Assembly: GCF_013282745.1 (NCBI RefSeq)
Contig: NZ_CP054044.1
Coordinates: 744,001-808,000 of the forward strand
Reading direction: 5' to 3'
Source of the DNA: Yersinia bercovieri ATCC 43970
GTDB taxonomy: Bacteria > Pseudomonadota > Gammaproteobacteria > Enterobacterales > Enterobacteriaceae
Length of the DNA: 64,000 nucleotides
The stretch's first letter is position 1. Each line of letters begins with the position of its first letter. Positions 1-10,928 of the stretch are shown here, piece by piece. Under the pieces are notes generated by a model. The model was not told where the DNA came from. It ran no database searches and saw only the letters and a list, made by a program, of their open reading frames with translations. The position numbers were made by a program, and so were the translations under genes.

Positions 1-212
1 AGGCGGATGCCCGTGGTCGCACTGGATTTGAAGATAATCCCTACCCACAAGGGGATTATCTGCGAGCCGCATTCCAGATTGCCAATGGCGTATCGGTGCA
101 GGAAGTGGTCGCCAGCGGGCTACAAGGGTTGGCGATTCGTGACGAACTGAAACGCCGCCGTCAACAGGCGTTGGCGCAATGGAAGCAAGCTCAGGAAATT
201 GCGCCAGAATAA
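1..212 (+). CDS. cca: CCA tRNA nucleotidyltransferase, C-terminal end (partial)
   Basis: The last 69 codons of a gene that begins before the window, ending in TAA at 210-212. The tail contains [20 protein letters not shown] followed by an Arg/Gln-rich end, resembling the C-terminal (HD-side) end of enterobacterial multifunctional Cca. Cca adds or repairs the CCA 3' end of tRNAs; the long enterobacterial form also carries a phosphohydrolase domain. Gene order with uppP, folB, plsY and tsaD downstream supports the call. Only the C-terminus is visible, so catalytic residues cannot be checked. Confidence 0.85.
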   Translation, partial: ADARGRTGFEDNPYPQGDYLRAAFQIANGVSVQEVVASGLQGLAIRDELKRRRQQALAQWKQAQEIAPE

Positions 213-232
213 ACTCTGACCGCCATCAAACA

Positions 233-260
233 AAAAGCCCTGATTAATCAGGGCTTTTTT
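233..260. terminator. Bidirectional rho-independent terminator between cca and uppP
   Basis: Perfect stem AGCCCTGA/TCAGGGCT around a TTAA loop, with an A run before it and a T run after it. It can therefore stop both cca (+) and uppP (-), which converge here. Confidence 0.9.
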
Positions 261-282
261 ATGCTTCAAACTCATCACGCGG

Positions 283-1101
283 TTACATAAAGACCCAGTA
301 CACCGCAGCGGCGACCACAAAGCGATAGATGGCAAAAGGTACAAAGGAGATGCGTTTAATCAGTGACAGGAAGGTTTTGATAGCAATCAGCGCGACAATA
401 AATGCGGTGATGAATCCGACGGCAAACATCGGCAAATCACCCAGTGTCAGGAAGTGCAGACTCTTATATAAATCCAGCCCGCTGGCCCCCATCATCATCG
501 GCACCGCCAAAATAAAGGAGAACTCAGAGGCGGCATAGCGATTAACGCCGACCAGCATCCCGCCAGAGATGGTAGCACCAGAACGGGAGAACCCCGGCCA
601 CAGTGCCAGACACTGGAAGCAACCGATGGCAAAAGCCTGGCGATAGGTGATGTCATCCAGCCCGACGGCTTTCGCATTTTTAGGTTTGAACCACTCAGCG
701 GTCAATAGCAGCAAGCCACCGGCAACCAAGGCATACATGACACTGTGCGGGTTAAATAGCGACTTGATGACATTGTGGAATACCAATCCCAGCCCCACAG
801 CGGGCAGCATCGCCAGTAAAATATGGCCTAAGGTCAGATGGCCGCTGGTTTTCCCCTCATGAGGTACAGCGCCAAAATGGATGCCAATCAGGCCAAACAA
901 CCGCCGCCAGAACACCACTACCACGGCCAGAATCGACCCTAGCTGAATAATGACTTCAAAGGTCTTGGCTTTGTCACCAGTAAAGCCCAGTAACTCGCCG
1001 ACAATAATCATATGCCCGGTAGATGAAACCGGCAGAAACTCGGTCAGCCCTTCTACTACACCCAGAACAAAAGCCACAAACAGCGAATACATATCCGTCA
1101 T
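283..1101 (-). CDS. uppP: Undecaprenyl-diphosphatase UppP (BacA)
   Basis: Removes a phosphate from undecaprenyl diphosphate at the inner membrane, recycling the lipid carrier for peptidoglycan and O-antigen synthesis. The 272-residue protein is almost entirely hydrophobic helices. It carries the family motifs [14 protein letters not shown] near the N-terminus and [12 protein letters not shown] in the second half, which hold the catalytic Glu/Ser/Arg residues. The start chosen gives [11 protein letters not shown], matching the E. coli start; a longer in-frame extension upstream has no counterpart. It runs opposite to cca, sharing a terminator with it. Confidence 0.95.
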   Translation of the reverse strand: MTDMYSLFVAFVLGVVEGLTEFLPVSSTGHMIIVGELLGFTGDKAKTFEVIIQLGSILAVVVVFWRRLFGLIGIHFGAVPHEGKTSGHLTLGHILLAMLPAVGLGLVFHNVIKSLFNPHSVMYALVAGGLLLLTAEWFKPKNAKAVGLDDITYRQAFAIGCFQCLALWPGFSRSGATISGGMLVGVNRYAASEFSFILAVPMMMGASGLDLYKSLHFLTLGDLPMFAVGFITAFIVALIAIKTFLSLIKRISFVPFAIYRFVVAAAVYWVFM

Positions 1102-1305
1102 CAACGATACCCAATGCCATATTATAGAAACCAAAAAAACGGCAATATTGAAAACCATAGGATTAACAAAACGATATGGTTAACAAAACAGTGCCGTTCA
1201 AATTTAATATTTAATTAACTTATCACGCTATCCAATGCAATCAGACCACATTATCGATGCAGCGTTGCACTTTTATGTCATCCCGGCGAAAAAATAGCCC
1301 ATCAC

Positions 1306-1665
1306 TCAGTCAGGACGTTGGCCACGCTCGATCACCACGCCGACATTTCTGGCTTGAGCCACTGCCCCCGGTTTGCTGACCTTAATTCGCACCCAAGGCG
1401 ACTTAAAGCGCTGTAGCAGCAGTTCGGCAACCTCTTCAGCCACCCGTTCGACCAAGGCAAAACGTTGTAATTCCACATGTTTTATGACGCTATCACTGAT
1501 ATCGGCATAACTCAGGCAATCATTCACATCATCACTGACGGCAGCTTTGCGATTATCCCAGCCCATTTCGATATCGAACACCAGCTTTTGCTGAATGGTC
1601 TGCTCCCAGTCATAAACACCGATGGTGGTTATGACGCTGAGTTCTTCAATAAATACGATATCCAT
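1306..1665 (-). CDS. folB: Dihydroneopterin aldolase FolB
   Basis: Cytoplasmic folate-pathway enzyme converting 7,8-dihydroneopterin to 6-hydroxymethyl-dihydropterin and glycolaldehyde. The 119-residue protein starts [21 protein letters not shown], where the IGVYDWE segment holds the pterin-binding Glu region. The conserved Lys lies in [12 protein letters not shown] near the C-terminus. ATG at 1665 is preferred over GTG three bases upstream. It is divergent from plsY across about 107 bases, the usual enterobacterial arrangement. Confidence 0.95.
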   Translation of the reverse strand: MDIVFIEELSVITTIGVYDWEQTIQQKLVFDIEMGWDNRKAAVSDDVNDCLSYADISDSVIKHVELQRFALVERVAEEVAELLLQRFKSPWVRIKVSKPGAVAQARNVGVVIERGQRPD

Positions 1666-1772
1666 CACGCCACTCTCTGTTTTTGTGCTCGCCGGATACC
1701 ACTTCCAGCCGAATATGCGTATTATCCACTGATGTGGGGATTAAAACGATCATTATTCAACAGGGCGGTGTT

Positions 1773-2423
1773 ATGAGTGCTATCGCGCTTGGCATGATTA
1801 TCTTCGCGTATTTGTGTGGCTCTATTTCCAGTGCGATCTTGGTCTGCCGGGTTGCCAAGCTGCCAGATCCGCGTGTGCATGGTTCCGGTAATCCCGGTGC
1901 CACCAATGTACTGCGCATTGGTGGCCGCGCTGCTGCCGCAACCGTCCTGATTTTTGATGTGCTGAAAGGCATGTTGCCAGTTTGGATAGCTTATCTGCTG
2001 CATGTTTCGCCACTCTATCTTGGCCTGACCGCTATTGCCGCCTGCCTCGGCCACATTTATCCGGTATTTTTCCACTTTAAAGGTGGCAAGGGTGTTGCCA
2101 CAGCATTCGGTGCTATCGCGCCCATCGGCTGGGATCTCACTGGCCTGATGACCGGCACTTGGTTGTTGACGGTATTGCTGAGCGGCTATTCATCTTTAGG
2201 GGCCATTATCAGCGCCCTGATAGCCCCCTTCTACGTCTGGTGGTTTAAACCGCAATTCACCTTCCCTGTCGCCATGCTCTCCTGCCTGATCCTAATGCGC
2301 CACCACGATAATATTCAACGTTTATGGCGCGGAAAAGAGAGTAAAATCTGGGACAAACTCAGAAAGAAAAAACAGAAAACCGCCGCCGAAGAGGCCGCAG
2401 AGTTGGAAGAGAAAGAGGATTAG
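1773..2423 (+). CDS. plsY: Glycerol-3-phosphate acyltransferase PlsY
   Basis: Inner-membrane enzyme that transfers an acyl group from acyl phosphate to glycerol-3-phosphate, the first step of phospholipid synthesis. The 216-residue protein has about five membrane helices and the signatures [12 protein letters not shown] and FKGGKGVAT. The C-terminus is cytoplasmic and charged (a KKKQK stretch then EEKED). The start at ATG 1773 matches the family N-terminus [17 protein letters not shown]; the frame is open further upstream but that stretch overlaps the folB promoter side. Confidence 0.95.
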   Translation: MSAIALGMIIFAYLCGSISSAILVCRVAKLPDPRVHGSGNPGATNVLRIGGRAAAATVLIFDVLKGMLPVWIAYLLHVSPLYLGLTAIAACLGHIYPVFFHFKGGKGVATAFGAIAPIGWDLTGLMTGTWLLTVLLSGYSSLGAIISALIAPFYVWWFKPQFTFPVAMLSCLILMRHHDNIQRLWRGKESKIWDKLRKKKQKTAAEEAAELEEKED

Positions 2424-2454
2424 TTTTGCCGAATGACCTCGCCATCCCACCGAA

Positions 2455-2575
2455 TCCAGAATGACTGAGCGGGAGCGAGGCAAGGCGCAGGGAGTTGAGA
2501 GAGGGAGCATACGTCAGTATGTGAGCATCGCGAGATGGCGCGGCAACACAGCCGCAGCCCCACTCAAACTTTCTG
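2455..2575. repeat. Imperfect palindromic intergenic repeat (ERIC-like, uncertain)
   Basis: A GC-rich, non-coding 120-base segment fills the gap between the convergent plsY and tsaD genes. Its core is CATAC-GTCA-GTATG (2508-2521) flanked by purine-rich GAGCGGGAGCGAGG on the left and a GC-rich right arm. Short mobile palindromes of the ERIC or Yersinia type have this look. There is no second copy in the window, so the family cannot be settled here. Confidence 0.4.
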
Positions 2576-2576
2576 A

Positions 2577-3590
2577 TCAGACTTTCGGCAACTCAGCCAA
2601 AGGCCAACGCGGCCTGACCGAAACGCTCAACTCACTACTCGCGCCACTTTTCAGTCGAATCAAACCCGCATAGGCGATCATCGCCCCATTATCGGTGCAA
2701 AATTCTGGCCGGGCATAGAACACCTCACCACCCCGCTTTTTCATCATTTCAGCCAGCTTTGAGCGCAAAGTGCGGTTAGCACTAACACCACCAGCGATGA
2801 CCAGGCGCTTGAAACCGGTCTGATCCAGCGCACGTTTGGATTTAATCGCCAGCGTATCCACTACCGCATCTTCAAATGCACGGGCAATATCGGCACGAGT
2901 TTGATCATCAGTGCCATTGGCACGAATCGTATTTGCTGCAAAGGTTTTCAGACCAGAAAAACTGAAATCCAACCCAGGACGGTCAGTCATTGGGCGCGGG
3001 AAGGTAAATCGCCCCGCAGCGCCTTGTTGCGCCATACGCGACAGCATCGGCCCACCGGGATAGTCCAGCCCTAATAATTTGGCTGTTTTATCGAAAGCTT
3101 CACCGGCGGCATCGTCAACAGATTCGCCCAGCAACAGATATTCGCCGATACCAGTTACGCTGATCAATTGGGTGTGACCACCGGAAACCAGTAACGCGAC
3201 AAAAGGAAATTCAGGCGCATTATCTTCCAGCATCGGTGCCAGTAAGTGGCCTTCCATATGATGAACCGGCACCGCAGGGACACCCCAGGCAAATGCCAAT
3301 GCACGGCCTACTGTGGCCCCGACCAATAATGCGCCAACCAAGCCCGGACCGGCGGTATAGGCCACGCCATCGATCTCTTTGGCACTCAGATTGGCTTCTT
3401 TCAATGCCGCCTGAATCAGCGGCACCGTTTTGCGCACATGATCACGGGAAGCCAGCTCAGGGACAACGCCGCCATAATCAGCATGCAATTTAACCTGACT
3501 GTACAGTTGGTTAGCTAACAGACCGGTTTCATCGTCATACACTGCAATTCCGGTTTCATCGCAGGACGTTTCTATACCCAAAACTCGCAT
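2577..3590 (-). CDS. tsaD: tRNA N6-threonylcarbamoyladenosine synthase subunit TsaD
   Basis: Catalytic subunit that transfers the threonylcarbamoyl group to A37 of tRNAs reading ANN codons, acting with TsaB and TsaE. ASKHA fold: IETSCDET at the N-terminus, the metal-binding HHMEGH motif, LVSGGHTQL, and [10 protein letters not shown] near the C-terminus. At 337 residues it has the E. coli length. ATG 3590 ([10 protein letters not shown]) is chosen over upstream in-frame codons. It is divergent from rpsU, as in E. coli. Confidence 0.97.
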   Translation of the reverse strand: MRVLGIETSCDETGIAVYDDETGLLANQLYSQVKLHADYGGVVPELASRDHVRKTVPLIQAALKEANLSAKEIDGVAYTAGPGLVGALLVGATVGRALAFAWGVPAVPVHHMEGHLLAPMLEDNAPEFPFVALLVSGGHTQLISVTGIGEYLLLGESVDDAAGEAFDKTAKLLGLDYPGGPMLSRMAQQGAAGRFTFPRPMTDRPGLDFSFSGLKTFAANTIRANGTDDQTRADIARAFEDAVVDTLAIKSKRALDQTGFKRLVIAGGVSANRTLRSKLAEMMKKRGGEVFYARPEFCTDNGAMIAYAGLIRLKSGASSELSVSVRPRWPLAELPKV

Positions 3591-4180
<590 letters not shown>

Positions 4181-4253
4181 TTCTTCGGGGGTAACCCCAC
4201 CGCGTAGTTTTTTATGTTCTAAGAACGCGCAGATCGAGTAGTTGCATACGAAG

Positions 4254-4293
4254 GCCGTGCTTTCCGAAAGGAATGCGCGGCTTGTTCTCGTTT
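4254..4293 (+). terminator. Attenuating hairpin between rpsU and dnaG
   Basis: Strong hairpin at 4254-4281: GCCG/CGGC base, then further pairs up to TTCC/GGAA closed by a GAAA tetraloop. It is followed by the T-rich TTGTTCTCGTTT. In E. coli a partial terminator at this position lowers dnaG expression relative to rpsU, and the same role is likely. Confidence 0.7.
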
Positions 4294-4315
4294 ATGGACT
4301 GACGACTAGGGGCCT

Positions 4316-6064
4316 ATGGCTGGACGAATTCCACGCGTATTTATCAATGACTTGCTAGCTCGCACCGACATCGTCGATCTTATCGATGCTCGGGTTAAGC
4401 TGAAGAAGCAAGGCAAAAATTACCATGCGTGCTGTCCGTTCCATCATGAGAAAACACCCTCATTCACCGTTAACGGCGAAAAGCAGTTCTATCACTGTTT
4501 CGGTTGCGGCGCACATGGTAATGCCGTTGATTTCTTGATGAATTATGATCGACTTGAATTTGTCGAAAGTATCGAGGAATTGGCTACCATGCACGGGCTG
4601 GAAGTGCCCTACGAGGCAGGAACCGGCACCACCCAGATCGAACGTCACCAACGACAAAGTCTTTATCAACTGATGGAGAGCCTGAGCGCATTCTATCAAC
4701 AATCACTCAACGGCCAGAACGCCAATCAGGCACGCGAATATCTTAAACATCGCGGTTTGAGTGAAGAGATCATCCAACATTTTGCTATCGGCTTTGCCCC
4801 GCCAGGTTGGGACAATGCCTTAAAACGTTTTGGCCGCGATGGCGAGAGCCGTACTGCGCTGAACGATGCAGGGATGCTGGTGACTAATGATACAGGGCGG
4901 ACTTACGATCGTTTTCGTGAGCGCGTCATGTTCCCTATCCGCGATAAGCGCGGGCGGGTTATCGCTTTTGGTGGGCGAATTCTGGGCGACGGAGTGCCGA
5001 AATACCTCAACTCCCCAGAAACAGAGATCTTTCATAAGGGCCGCCAGTTATACGGCTTGTATGAAGCGCAAGTGAATCACCCCAATCCAACACGTTTACT
5101 CGTGGTGGAAGGCTATATGGATGTGGTGGCATTAGCGCAATTTGGCATTGATTATGCTGTTGCCTCGCTGGGAACAGCGACGACCGCGGAACATATTCAA
5201 CTATTATTCCGCGCGACCGATAACGTAATTTGTTGTTATGACGGCGATCGGGCGGGTAGAGATGCCGCCTGGCGAGCATTAGAAACGGCACTGCCCTATC
5301 TAAATGATGGACGTCAGCTACGCTTTATGTTTTTGCCCGATGGCGAAGACCCGGACACTCTGGTACGTAAGGAAGGGAAAGACGCATTTGAACAGCGGAT
5401 GGAGGAGGCGCAGCCACTCTCAACCTTCTTGTTCGAAACGTTGATGCCACAGGTAGATTTAAGTAGCCCCGATGGGCGCGCCAAGTTAAGCACGCTGGCA
5501 CTACCTTTAATCAGCCAAGTGCCCGGTGAAACCTTACGCCTTTACCTGCGTCAGCAATTAGGCAATAAGTTAGGTCTACTTGATGACAGCCAGCTTGATA
5601 AGCTGATGCCAAAACAGGCTGATAATACGAATACCTACCAGCCGCCCCAGCTAAAACGCACAACCATGCGTATACTTATAGGGCTACTGGTACAGAACCC
5701 ACAACTGGCTACACTCATTCCCTCACTACAGGGGGTTGAACAAGCCAAGTTAGCCGGTTTACCGTTATTTATTGAGTTGGTTGAGACTTGTTTGGCCCAA
5801 CCGGGGCTGACAACCGGGCAGTTATTGGAACTGTACCGTGATAATAAATTCAGCCAACAGCTTGAAACTCTCGCAACATGGAACCACATGATTGTTGAGG
5901 ATATGGTCGAACCGACTTTTGTCGATACGCTAGCGAGCCTGTATGACTCCATTTTGGAGCAACGTCAGGAAACACTCATAGCACGTGACCGGACACATGG
6001 ATTAAACGCCGAAGAACGTAAAGAGCTTTGGTCTTTGAATCTGGCTTTAGCCAGAAAAAAATGA
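4316..6064 (+). CDS. dnaG: DNA primase
   Basis: Synthesises RNA primers at the replication fork with DnaB helicase. The 582-residue protein has the CHC2 zinc finger (C40, H43, C61, C64), then the catalytic core with the Toprim motifs [11 protein letters not shown] and [12 protein letters not shown] that bind Mg2+, and a C-terminal helicase-binding domain. Length equals E. coli DnaG. It follows rpsU in the same operon, after an attenuating hairpin. Confidence 0.98.
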   Translation: MAGRIPRVFINDLLARTDIVDLIDARVKLKKQGKNYHACCPFHHEKTPSFTVNGEKQFYHCFGCGAHGNAVDFLMNYDRLEFVESIEELATMHGLEVPYEAGTGTTQIERHQRQSLYQLMESLSAFYQQSLNGQNANQAREYLKHRGLSEEIIQHFAIGFAPPGWDNALKRFGRDGESRTALNDAGMLVTNDTGRTYDRFRERVMFPIRDKRGRVIAFGGRILGDGVPKYLNSPETEIFHKGRQLYGLYEAQVNHPNPTRLLVVEGYMDVVALAQFGIDYAVASLGTATTAEHIQLLFRATDNVICCYDGDRAGRDAAWRALETALPYLNDGRQLRFMFLPDGEDPDTLVRKEGKDAFEQRMEEAQPLSTFLFETLMPQVDLSSPDGRAKLSTLALPLISQVPGETLRLYLRQQLGNKLGLLDDSQLDKLMPKQADNTNTYQPPQLKRTTMRILIGLLVQNPQLATLIPSLQGVEQAKLAGLPLFIELVETCLAQPGLTTGQLLELYRDNKFSQQLETLATWNHMIVEDMVEPTFVDTLASLYDSILEQRQETLIARDRTHGLNAEERKELWSLNLALARKK

Positions 6065-6221
6065 ATCACCCAACGGCTTAATTGCCGATAAATGTGGGGG
6101 CGACTCCCCACAATATGCCGCCATAGCGGGCAGCGGCGACAAAAAAAGGCCCCAAATGCTATTGTTGGCGGTTTCGCCGACCGACACCAACCCAAATACT
6201 CTGAAGTGTGGATACCGTCTT

Positions 6222-8060
6222 ATGGAGCAAAACCCGCAGTCACAGCTGAAGCTACTTGTCACCCGTGGTAAGGAGCAAGGCTATCTGACCTATGCTGAGG
6301 TCAATGACCATCTGCCGGAAGATATCGTCGATTCCGATCAGATCGAAGACATCATCCAGATGATTAATGACATGGGCATACAGGTACTTGAAGAAGCCCC
6401 TGATGCCGATGATTTAATGCTGGCCGAGAACACCACTGATACCGACGATGACGCGGCGGAAGCTGCTGCACAGGTGTTGTCCAGTGTTGAATCTGAAATC
6501 GGGCGTACAACCGACCCGGTGCGTATGTATATGCGCGAAATGGGTACTGTTGAGCTATTGACCCGTGAAGGCGAGATTGATATCGCCAAACGTATCGAAG
6601 AGGGTATCAATCAGGTTCAGTGCTCGGTAGCTGAATACCCTGAAGCCATTACTTATTTGTTGGAACAATATGATCGTGTCGAAGCGGGTGAAGCCCGTTT
6701 ATCCGACCTGATCAACGGTTTTGTCGATCCCAATGCCGAAGAAGATATTGCGCCGACGGCAACTCACGTAGGCTCTGAATTATCCACTGAAGAGATGGAT
6801 GACGACGACAAAGAAGAAGAAGACGAAGAAGAAGAAGAAGACGACAACAGCATCGACCCAGAGCTGGCACGTCAGAAGTTCAGCGAATTGCGTGAGCAGT
6901 ATGAAACTACACGCATGGCAATCAAGAAAAATGGCCGTAGCCATGCCACTGCTGCTGCCGAGATTCTGAACCTTTCTGAGGTGTTCAAACAGTTCCGTCT
7001 GGTACCGAAGCAGTTCGACTATCTGGTCAATAACATGCGTGCCATGATGGATCGCGTTCGTACTCAAGAACGTATCATCATGAAGCTGTGTGTTGAACAG
7101 TGCAAAATGCCGAAGAAAAACTTCGTTACCCTGTTTGCCAGCAATGAGACCAGCGATACCTGGTTTGCGGCGGCAGTGGCTATGGGTAAACCATGGTCTG
7201 AGAAACTGAAAGATGTCTCGGATGATGTTCAACGTAGCTTGCAGAAATTACGCCAGATCGAAGAAGAGACGGGCCTGACGATTGAGCAAGTGAAAGACAT
7301 CAACCGCCGTATGTCTATCGGTGAAGCGAAAGCGCGTCGTGCTAAGAAAGAGATGGTTGAGGCTAACCTGCGTCTGGTTATCTCTATTGCGAAAAAATAC
7401 ACCAACCGTGGCCTACAATTCCTTGATTTAATTCAGGAAGGTAACATCGGTTTGATGAAAGCAGTAGATAAGTTCGAATACCGTCGTGGTTATAAGTTCT
7501 CAACTTATGCGACTTGGTGGATTCGTCAGGCAATCACCCGCTCTATCGCGGATCAGGCACGCACCATCCGTATCCCGGTGCATATGATTGAGACAATTAA
7601 CAAACTCAATCGTATCTCACGCCAGATGCTGCAAGAGATGGGCCGCGAGCCAACGCCAGAAGAGCTGGCTGAACGCATGCTGATGCCGGAAGACAAGATC
7701 CGCAAAGTGCTGAAGATTGCGAAAGAGCCAATCTCAATGGAAACCCCAATTGGTGATGATGAAGATTCACATCTGGGCGATTTCATCGAAGATACCACTC
7801 TGGAGCTGCCGCTGGACTCTGCAACTTCTGAGAGCCTGCGTTCTGCCACTCACGACGTGTTAGCTGGCCTGACCGCTCGTGAAGCGAAAGTTCTGCGTAT
7901 GCGTTTCGGTATCGATATGAACACTGACCACACTTTGGAAGAAGTGGGTAAGCAGTTCGACGTAACCCGTGAGCGTATTCGTCAGATCGAAGCGAAGGCA
8001 TTACGTAAATTACGCCATCCAAGCCGTTCTGAAGTGCTACGCAGCTTCCTCGACGATTAA
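6222..8060 (+). CDS. rpoD: RNA polymerase sigma-70 factor RpoD
   Basis: Primary sigma factor. The 612-residue protein (E. coli 613) starts [20 protein letters not shown], so ATG 6222 is used, although the frame is open further upstream. Order: region 1.1, region 1.2 ([16 protein letters not shown]), an acidic non-conserved stretch of Asp/Glu near residues 187-208, region 2 ([20 protein letters not shown], then the -10 melting segment [17 protein letters not shown]), region 3, and region 4 with the -35-binding helix [10 protein letters not shown]. The acidic stretch is encoded by short GAA/GAC repeats. Confidence 0.98.
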   Translation: MEQNPQSQLKLLVTRGKEQGYLTYAEVNDHLPEDIVDSDQIEDIIQMINDMGIQVLEEAPDADDLMLAENTTDTDDDAAEAAAQVLSSVESEIGRTTDPVRMYMREMGTVELLTREGEIDIAKRIEEGINQVQCSVAEYPEAITYLLEQYDRVEAGEARLSDLINGFVDPNAEEDIAPTATHVGSELSTEEMDDDDKEEEDEEEEEDDNSIDPELARQKFSELREQYETTRMAIKKNGRSHATAAAEILNLSEVFKQFRLVPKQFDYLVNNMRAMMDRVRTQERIIMKLCVEQCKMPKKNFVTLFASNETSDTWFAAAVAMGKPWSEKLKDVSDDVQRSLQKLRQIEEETGLTIEQVKDINRRMSIGEAKARRAKKEMVEANLRLVISIAKKYTNRGLQFLDLIQEGNIGLMKAVDKFEYRRGYKFSTYATWWIRQAITRSIADQARTIRIPVHMIETINKLNRISRQMLQEMGREPTPEELAERMLMPEDKIRKVLKIAKEPISMETPIGDDEDSHLGDFIEDTTLELPLDSATSESLRSATHDVLAGLTAREAKVLRMRFGIDMNTDHTLEEVGKQFDVTRERIRQIEAKALRKLRHPSRSEVLRSFLDD

Positions 8061-8088
8061 TCGTCGGTTGCAGTCATCAGCAAACAAA

Positions 8089-8120
8089 AACCCTCGGCAT
8101 GCCGGGGGTTTTCTTTTTTT
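8089..8120 (+). terminator. rpoD rho-independent terminator
   Basis: Stem AACCCTCGGC/GCCGGGGGTT with a two-base turn, followed by TTCTTTTTTT. It sits about 30 bases past the rpoD stop codon. Confidence 0.9.
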
Positions 8121-8248
8121 GACCCTAAACAGCATCTTCTACACCGAAAATCAGCACTGCTTTCCCCTGCCGCCGTAAAAAACCTTATATTTGTGCATAA
8201 AACGCGCACCTGATTCTTCAGCTCTAGACCGCAGGATAAAAACTACCG

Positions 8249-8254
8249 TATAAT
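8249..8254 (+). promoter_or_regulatory. -10 element of the tRNA-Ile2 promoter
   Basis: Perfect TATAAT 15 bases before the first tRNA base. The -35 box is poor (about TAGACC near 8225-8230, 18 bases away), so only the -10 is annotated. Confidence 0.5.
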
Positions 8255-8268
8255 CAGCGTCCAAGTTT

Positions 8269-8345
8269 GGCCCCTTAGCTCAGTTGGTTAGAGCACGCGA
8301 CTCATAATCGCTTGGTCACTGGTTCAAGTCCAGTAGGGGCCACCA
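8269..8345 (+). tRNA. ileX: tRNA-Ile2 (anticodon CAU, lysidine-modified)
   Basis: A 77-base cloverleaf with encoded CCA. Acceptor GGCCCCT pairs with AGGGGCC; the T arm is ACTGG-TTCAAGT-CCAGT; the anticodon CAT is at 8303-8305. The sequence closely matches E. coli ileX, which also lies just after rpoD, so it is the AUA-reading isoleucine tRNA whose C34 is modified by TilS, not a methionine tRNA. The top of the anticodon stem has a C-U mismatch where E. coli has G-U. This tRNA marks the left border of the accessory segment. Confidence 0.93.
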
Positions 8346-8370
8346 AATTTTAGTTTAAAATCATATAATT

Positions 8371-8400
8371 AAGCCACTTTTAACAAGGTGGCTTTTTTGT
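8371..8400 (+). terminator. tRNA-Ile2 terminator
   Basis: Stem AAGCCAC/GTGGCTT with a ten-base loop, then a run of T residues. It begins 26 bases after the tRNA. Confidence 0.85.
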
Positions 8401-9136
8401 TTTTGGTAGTCTGTGTCGCAAAAGTGTTGCAGAAAGATATCTAAACGAAGTCACAATACCGAGATTGAAAGCTATTTTAACCGCCTTCTTTACAACCCTT
8501 AGTTGGTAAAGCAAAATCATCAATGATTTTTGGACCATCCCCTTAACCGCTGAGTATTTATTGATACCTTAACGTATTATCTGACATGCCCGAAGCCCCA
8601 TGCACTGAACCACAAGCAATTAAAGACATCAATACAATGCTATTGACCAGTTAAGATATTATTTACCAGATAGTCAATGAAACTAAGCGGCTTAGCATCC
8701 AGCCGGATGGTATTCCTTTGCACTTTATATATCTCCATGCATTAATACTATTCTTATAAACCAAAGAGAAAATAGTCCTTAATAAAATCAATCCGAGATG
8801 AGAAGTCTTAAGTACCCATATGAACCAATTAATTTCTTTAAGATGCTTATAAATCCTCTGAATACATAAAATATTCATAATAATAATTATGTTCGATGTT
8901 CTCGTGATAACTTATAAATAACTTTGTGATAACACATTAACCCTCGCAGGGCAGCAACTATTGCAATTTTTGTTGCGGCCTGCTTCAAGCAAAGAAAGTT
9001 TCTTCTTCGAAGAGTCGCAAAATTTCATCCATCCAACCTCCGTTTCAGGGGATTTTAGCATGCCAAAATCCGGGTCTTAACTGAAGCCAGGATTTGCCCT
9101 AGGATAGGATAATTCAAATATAATACAGTATCACTA
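8401..9136. other. AT-rich gene-free gap at the left border of the accessory segment
   Basis: About 740 bases with no open frame that has both a good start and family resemblance. A 71-codon minus-strand frame at 8663-8878 and a roughly 52-codon frame at about 8384-8540 have no recognisable domain and are probably chance. No copy of the tRNA 3' end and no integrase are seen. It may be decayed insertion debris. Confidence 0.4.
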
Positions 9137-9163
9137 TTATGTTTTTTCCTTATATACCGATTT
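9137..9163 (+). promoter_or_regulatory. Weak sigma-28-like promoter candidate upstream of mcp1
   Basis: TTATGTTT, 11 bases, then ACCGATTT. Spacing and both boxes resemble the stronger sigma-28 promoters in this window, but the end of the -10 box deviates and the gene starts 187 bases later. It could be a chance match. Confidence 0.3.
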
Positions 9164-9251
9164 ATTTATAGTCTAGGCAGCTAAAAGCAAAGTAATGTTC
9201 TGAGTGACTTTAAAACTGCCAACATTAACCCAATTTATTTAACAAAATCAC

Positions 9252-9273
9252 AAATGTGAATTTCATTACATTT
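9252..9273 (+). promoter_or_regulatory. CRP-like operator upstream of mcp1
   Basis: AAATGTGA-ATTTCA-TTACATTT matches the 22-base CRP consensus at both arms with a single core mismatch (TTACA for TCACA). It lies 78 bases before the mcp1 start codon, a position suited to activation by cAMP-CRP. Matching was done by eye. Confidence 0.5.
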
Positions 9274-9350
9274 AAATGCGATTAAAAATGTCACGAATAG
9301 ATGCTAAAAACGTAACATTTAAGCAAATATTTAATACTTGGATTTAGATT

Positions 9351-10928
9351 ATGAATAATATTCCCTTATTAAAAGTTGTTAAGATAATTATGTCATTATT
9401 GTTAATAATGATGGTTCTGTTTGCCGTTCATGATATATATTCATCACAGCAAGGCTATCAGCAAACTCTATTTGCAGAAGAAACAAAGTCACAAAGAGAC
9501 GATATCGACCGTCTTCACTATAACTTAGCAAGTCTACGAGCAATATTTAATAATCAGGTAATAGGTTCTTTAACTAATGTCCCATTAGATAAAGAAGAGA
9601 TTAAACACTTTATCGAATTGACTACTTCGTCAAGGGAGTTACTAGCCTCTTATATCGAAGCAATGGAAAACGATCGTCGTTACGACGCAACAACCGCTGT
9701 TCTACATAAAAACATCACGGCTATTCTAGATCATATGGAGGATGCAGCGAATGGATTTATCACTGGTAATATCAATAACGACTTAAGTTTAAGAGAAGCA
9801 TATCAACAAGTTAATGATAGCATTGCAGAATTTTCAGCAGTCAATACTGATATCTATATGTCTACCTTGCATAGTGCCAATACTGTTAAAAAACAATCGT
9901 ATGTGATTGCCATTACACTGTTACTTTCTTATATTTTAATTACAGTGGTAGCGACAACATGGTTCAATAAAAATATAATACTAAAAATTAAACTTGCCTG
10001 TGATATTTTTGATAAAATAAGCAAAGGTGATTTGAATTCTGACATCTCATATAAAAGTAAAAGCGAAATAGGTTTCCTCTTTTCTTGTTTGGAAGATATG
10101 CAAAACTCTCTGAAAAAGATCATCTCTTCGGTCAAGGGAAGCACTATCATCATTACTCGTGGTTCAACAGAGATTGCCGACGCTAACTTTAATCTGTCCT
10201 CTCGCATTGAACAACAGGCTAGCGCACTTCAGGAAACAGCAGCCAGCATGGAGGAGATAAAAACGACCGTCCTCAGCAATGCCCAAAATGCACAACAGAC
10301 AAACCAGCTATCACATACAGCGAGTCTGGCCGCCAAGAATGGCGCTGATATAATGCATAAAGTTGTCTCGACTATGGCAGATATTGAGACGCTCACGAAA
10401 AAAATCGCAGGCATCACCACTGTCATTGACGGTATTGCCAGTCAAACCAATATTCTGGCACTCAACGCGGCTGTTGAAGCCGCACGGGCAGGCGAGCAAG
10501 GCAGAGGATTCGCCGTTGTAGCCTCCGAAGTTAGAAATTTAGCCTCACGCAGTAGTACTTCCGCCAGAGAAATTAGTGTGTTGATAAATGACGCCATCGA
10601 TAATATTTCACGTGGTTCTCAACTTGTGACTAATGCGGGTGAAACCATGAGTGACATTGTCAGTTCCATTACCAACGTTAGCAATATTATGCAGGAAATT
10701 TCTATTGCTTCCGAGGAGCAAAGTGCGGGTGTCAATTTAATCGCTGTAGCTATTAACCAGATGGATACAATGACACAACAAAATGCTTCGTTAGTAGAAG
10801 AGACTGCTCGCAACACCCGAACGCTGAGCAACCAGACTAAAGAACTATCCGCAACGGTTTCAGTGTTTCAGATCGACAATGAAGACTATCAGCAAAAAAC
10901 CGTGTCTTCTCAGGAAGTAGAAGCATGA
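9351..10928 (+). CDS. Methyl-accepting chemotaxis protein (mcp1)
   Basis: Inner-membrane chemoreceptor of 525 residues. TM1 is at about 8-28, a periplasmic four-helix-type sensor domain spans about 29-183, and TM2 is at about 184-204. HAMP follows, then a coiled-coil signalling domain whose hairpin tip contains [18 protein letters not shown], which contacts CheA and CheW. The ligand is unknown. It lacks a C-terminal xWETF pentapeptide (ends SSQEVEA), so methylation would need help from a tethered receptor. It is AT-rich, faces away from the flagellar operons, and lies at the outer edge of the island. The ribosome binding site is weak. Confidence 0.9.
   Translation: MNNIPLLKVVKIIMSLLLIMMVLFAVHDIYSSQQGYQQTLFAEETKSQRDDIDRLHYNLASLRAIFNNQVIGSLTNVPLDKEEIKHFIELTTSSRELLASYIEAMENDRRYDATTAVLHKNITAILDHMEDAANGFITGNINNDLSLREAYQQVNDSIAEFSAVNTDIYMSTLHSANTVKKQSYVIAITLLLSYILITVVATTWFNKNIILKIKLACDIFDKISKGDLNSDISYKSKSEIGFLFSCLEDMQNSLKKIISSVKGSTIIITRGSTEIADANFNLSSRIEQQASALQETAASMEEIKTTVLSNAQNAQQTNQLSHTASLAAKNGADIMHKVVSTMADIETLTKKIAGITTVIDGIASQTNILALNAAVEAARAGEQGRGFAVVASEVRNLASRSSTSAREISVLINDAIDNISRGSQLVTNAGETMSDIVSSITNVSNIMQEISIASEEQSAGVNLIAVAINQMDTMTQQNASLVEETARNTRTLSNQTKELSATVSVFQIDNEDYQQKTVSSQEVEA

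Noticed and set aside
6084..6091. Perfect GCCGATAA between dnaG and rpoD
   Set aside because: It matches the sigma-28 -10 box, but no -35 box occurs 11 bases upstream, so it is taken as chance.
6780..7232. 150-codon minus-strand frame rich in Phe and Val inside rpoD
   Set aside because: The hydrophobic run is the complement of the Asp/Glu codon repeats in RpoD, not a membrane protein.
8269..8345. tRNA with CAT anticodon read as elongator tRNA-Met
   Set aside because: The whole sequence matches the E. coli Ile2 (lysidine) tRNA and its location after rpoD.
8384..8540. About 52-codon minus-strand frame just after the tRNA, first suspected to be an integrase end
   Set aside because: No catalytic Tyr/Arg context, and it runs through the tRNA terminator.
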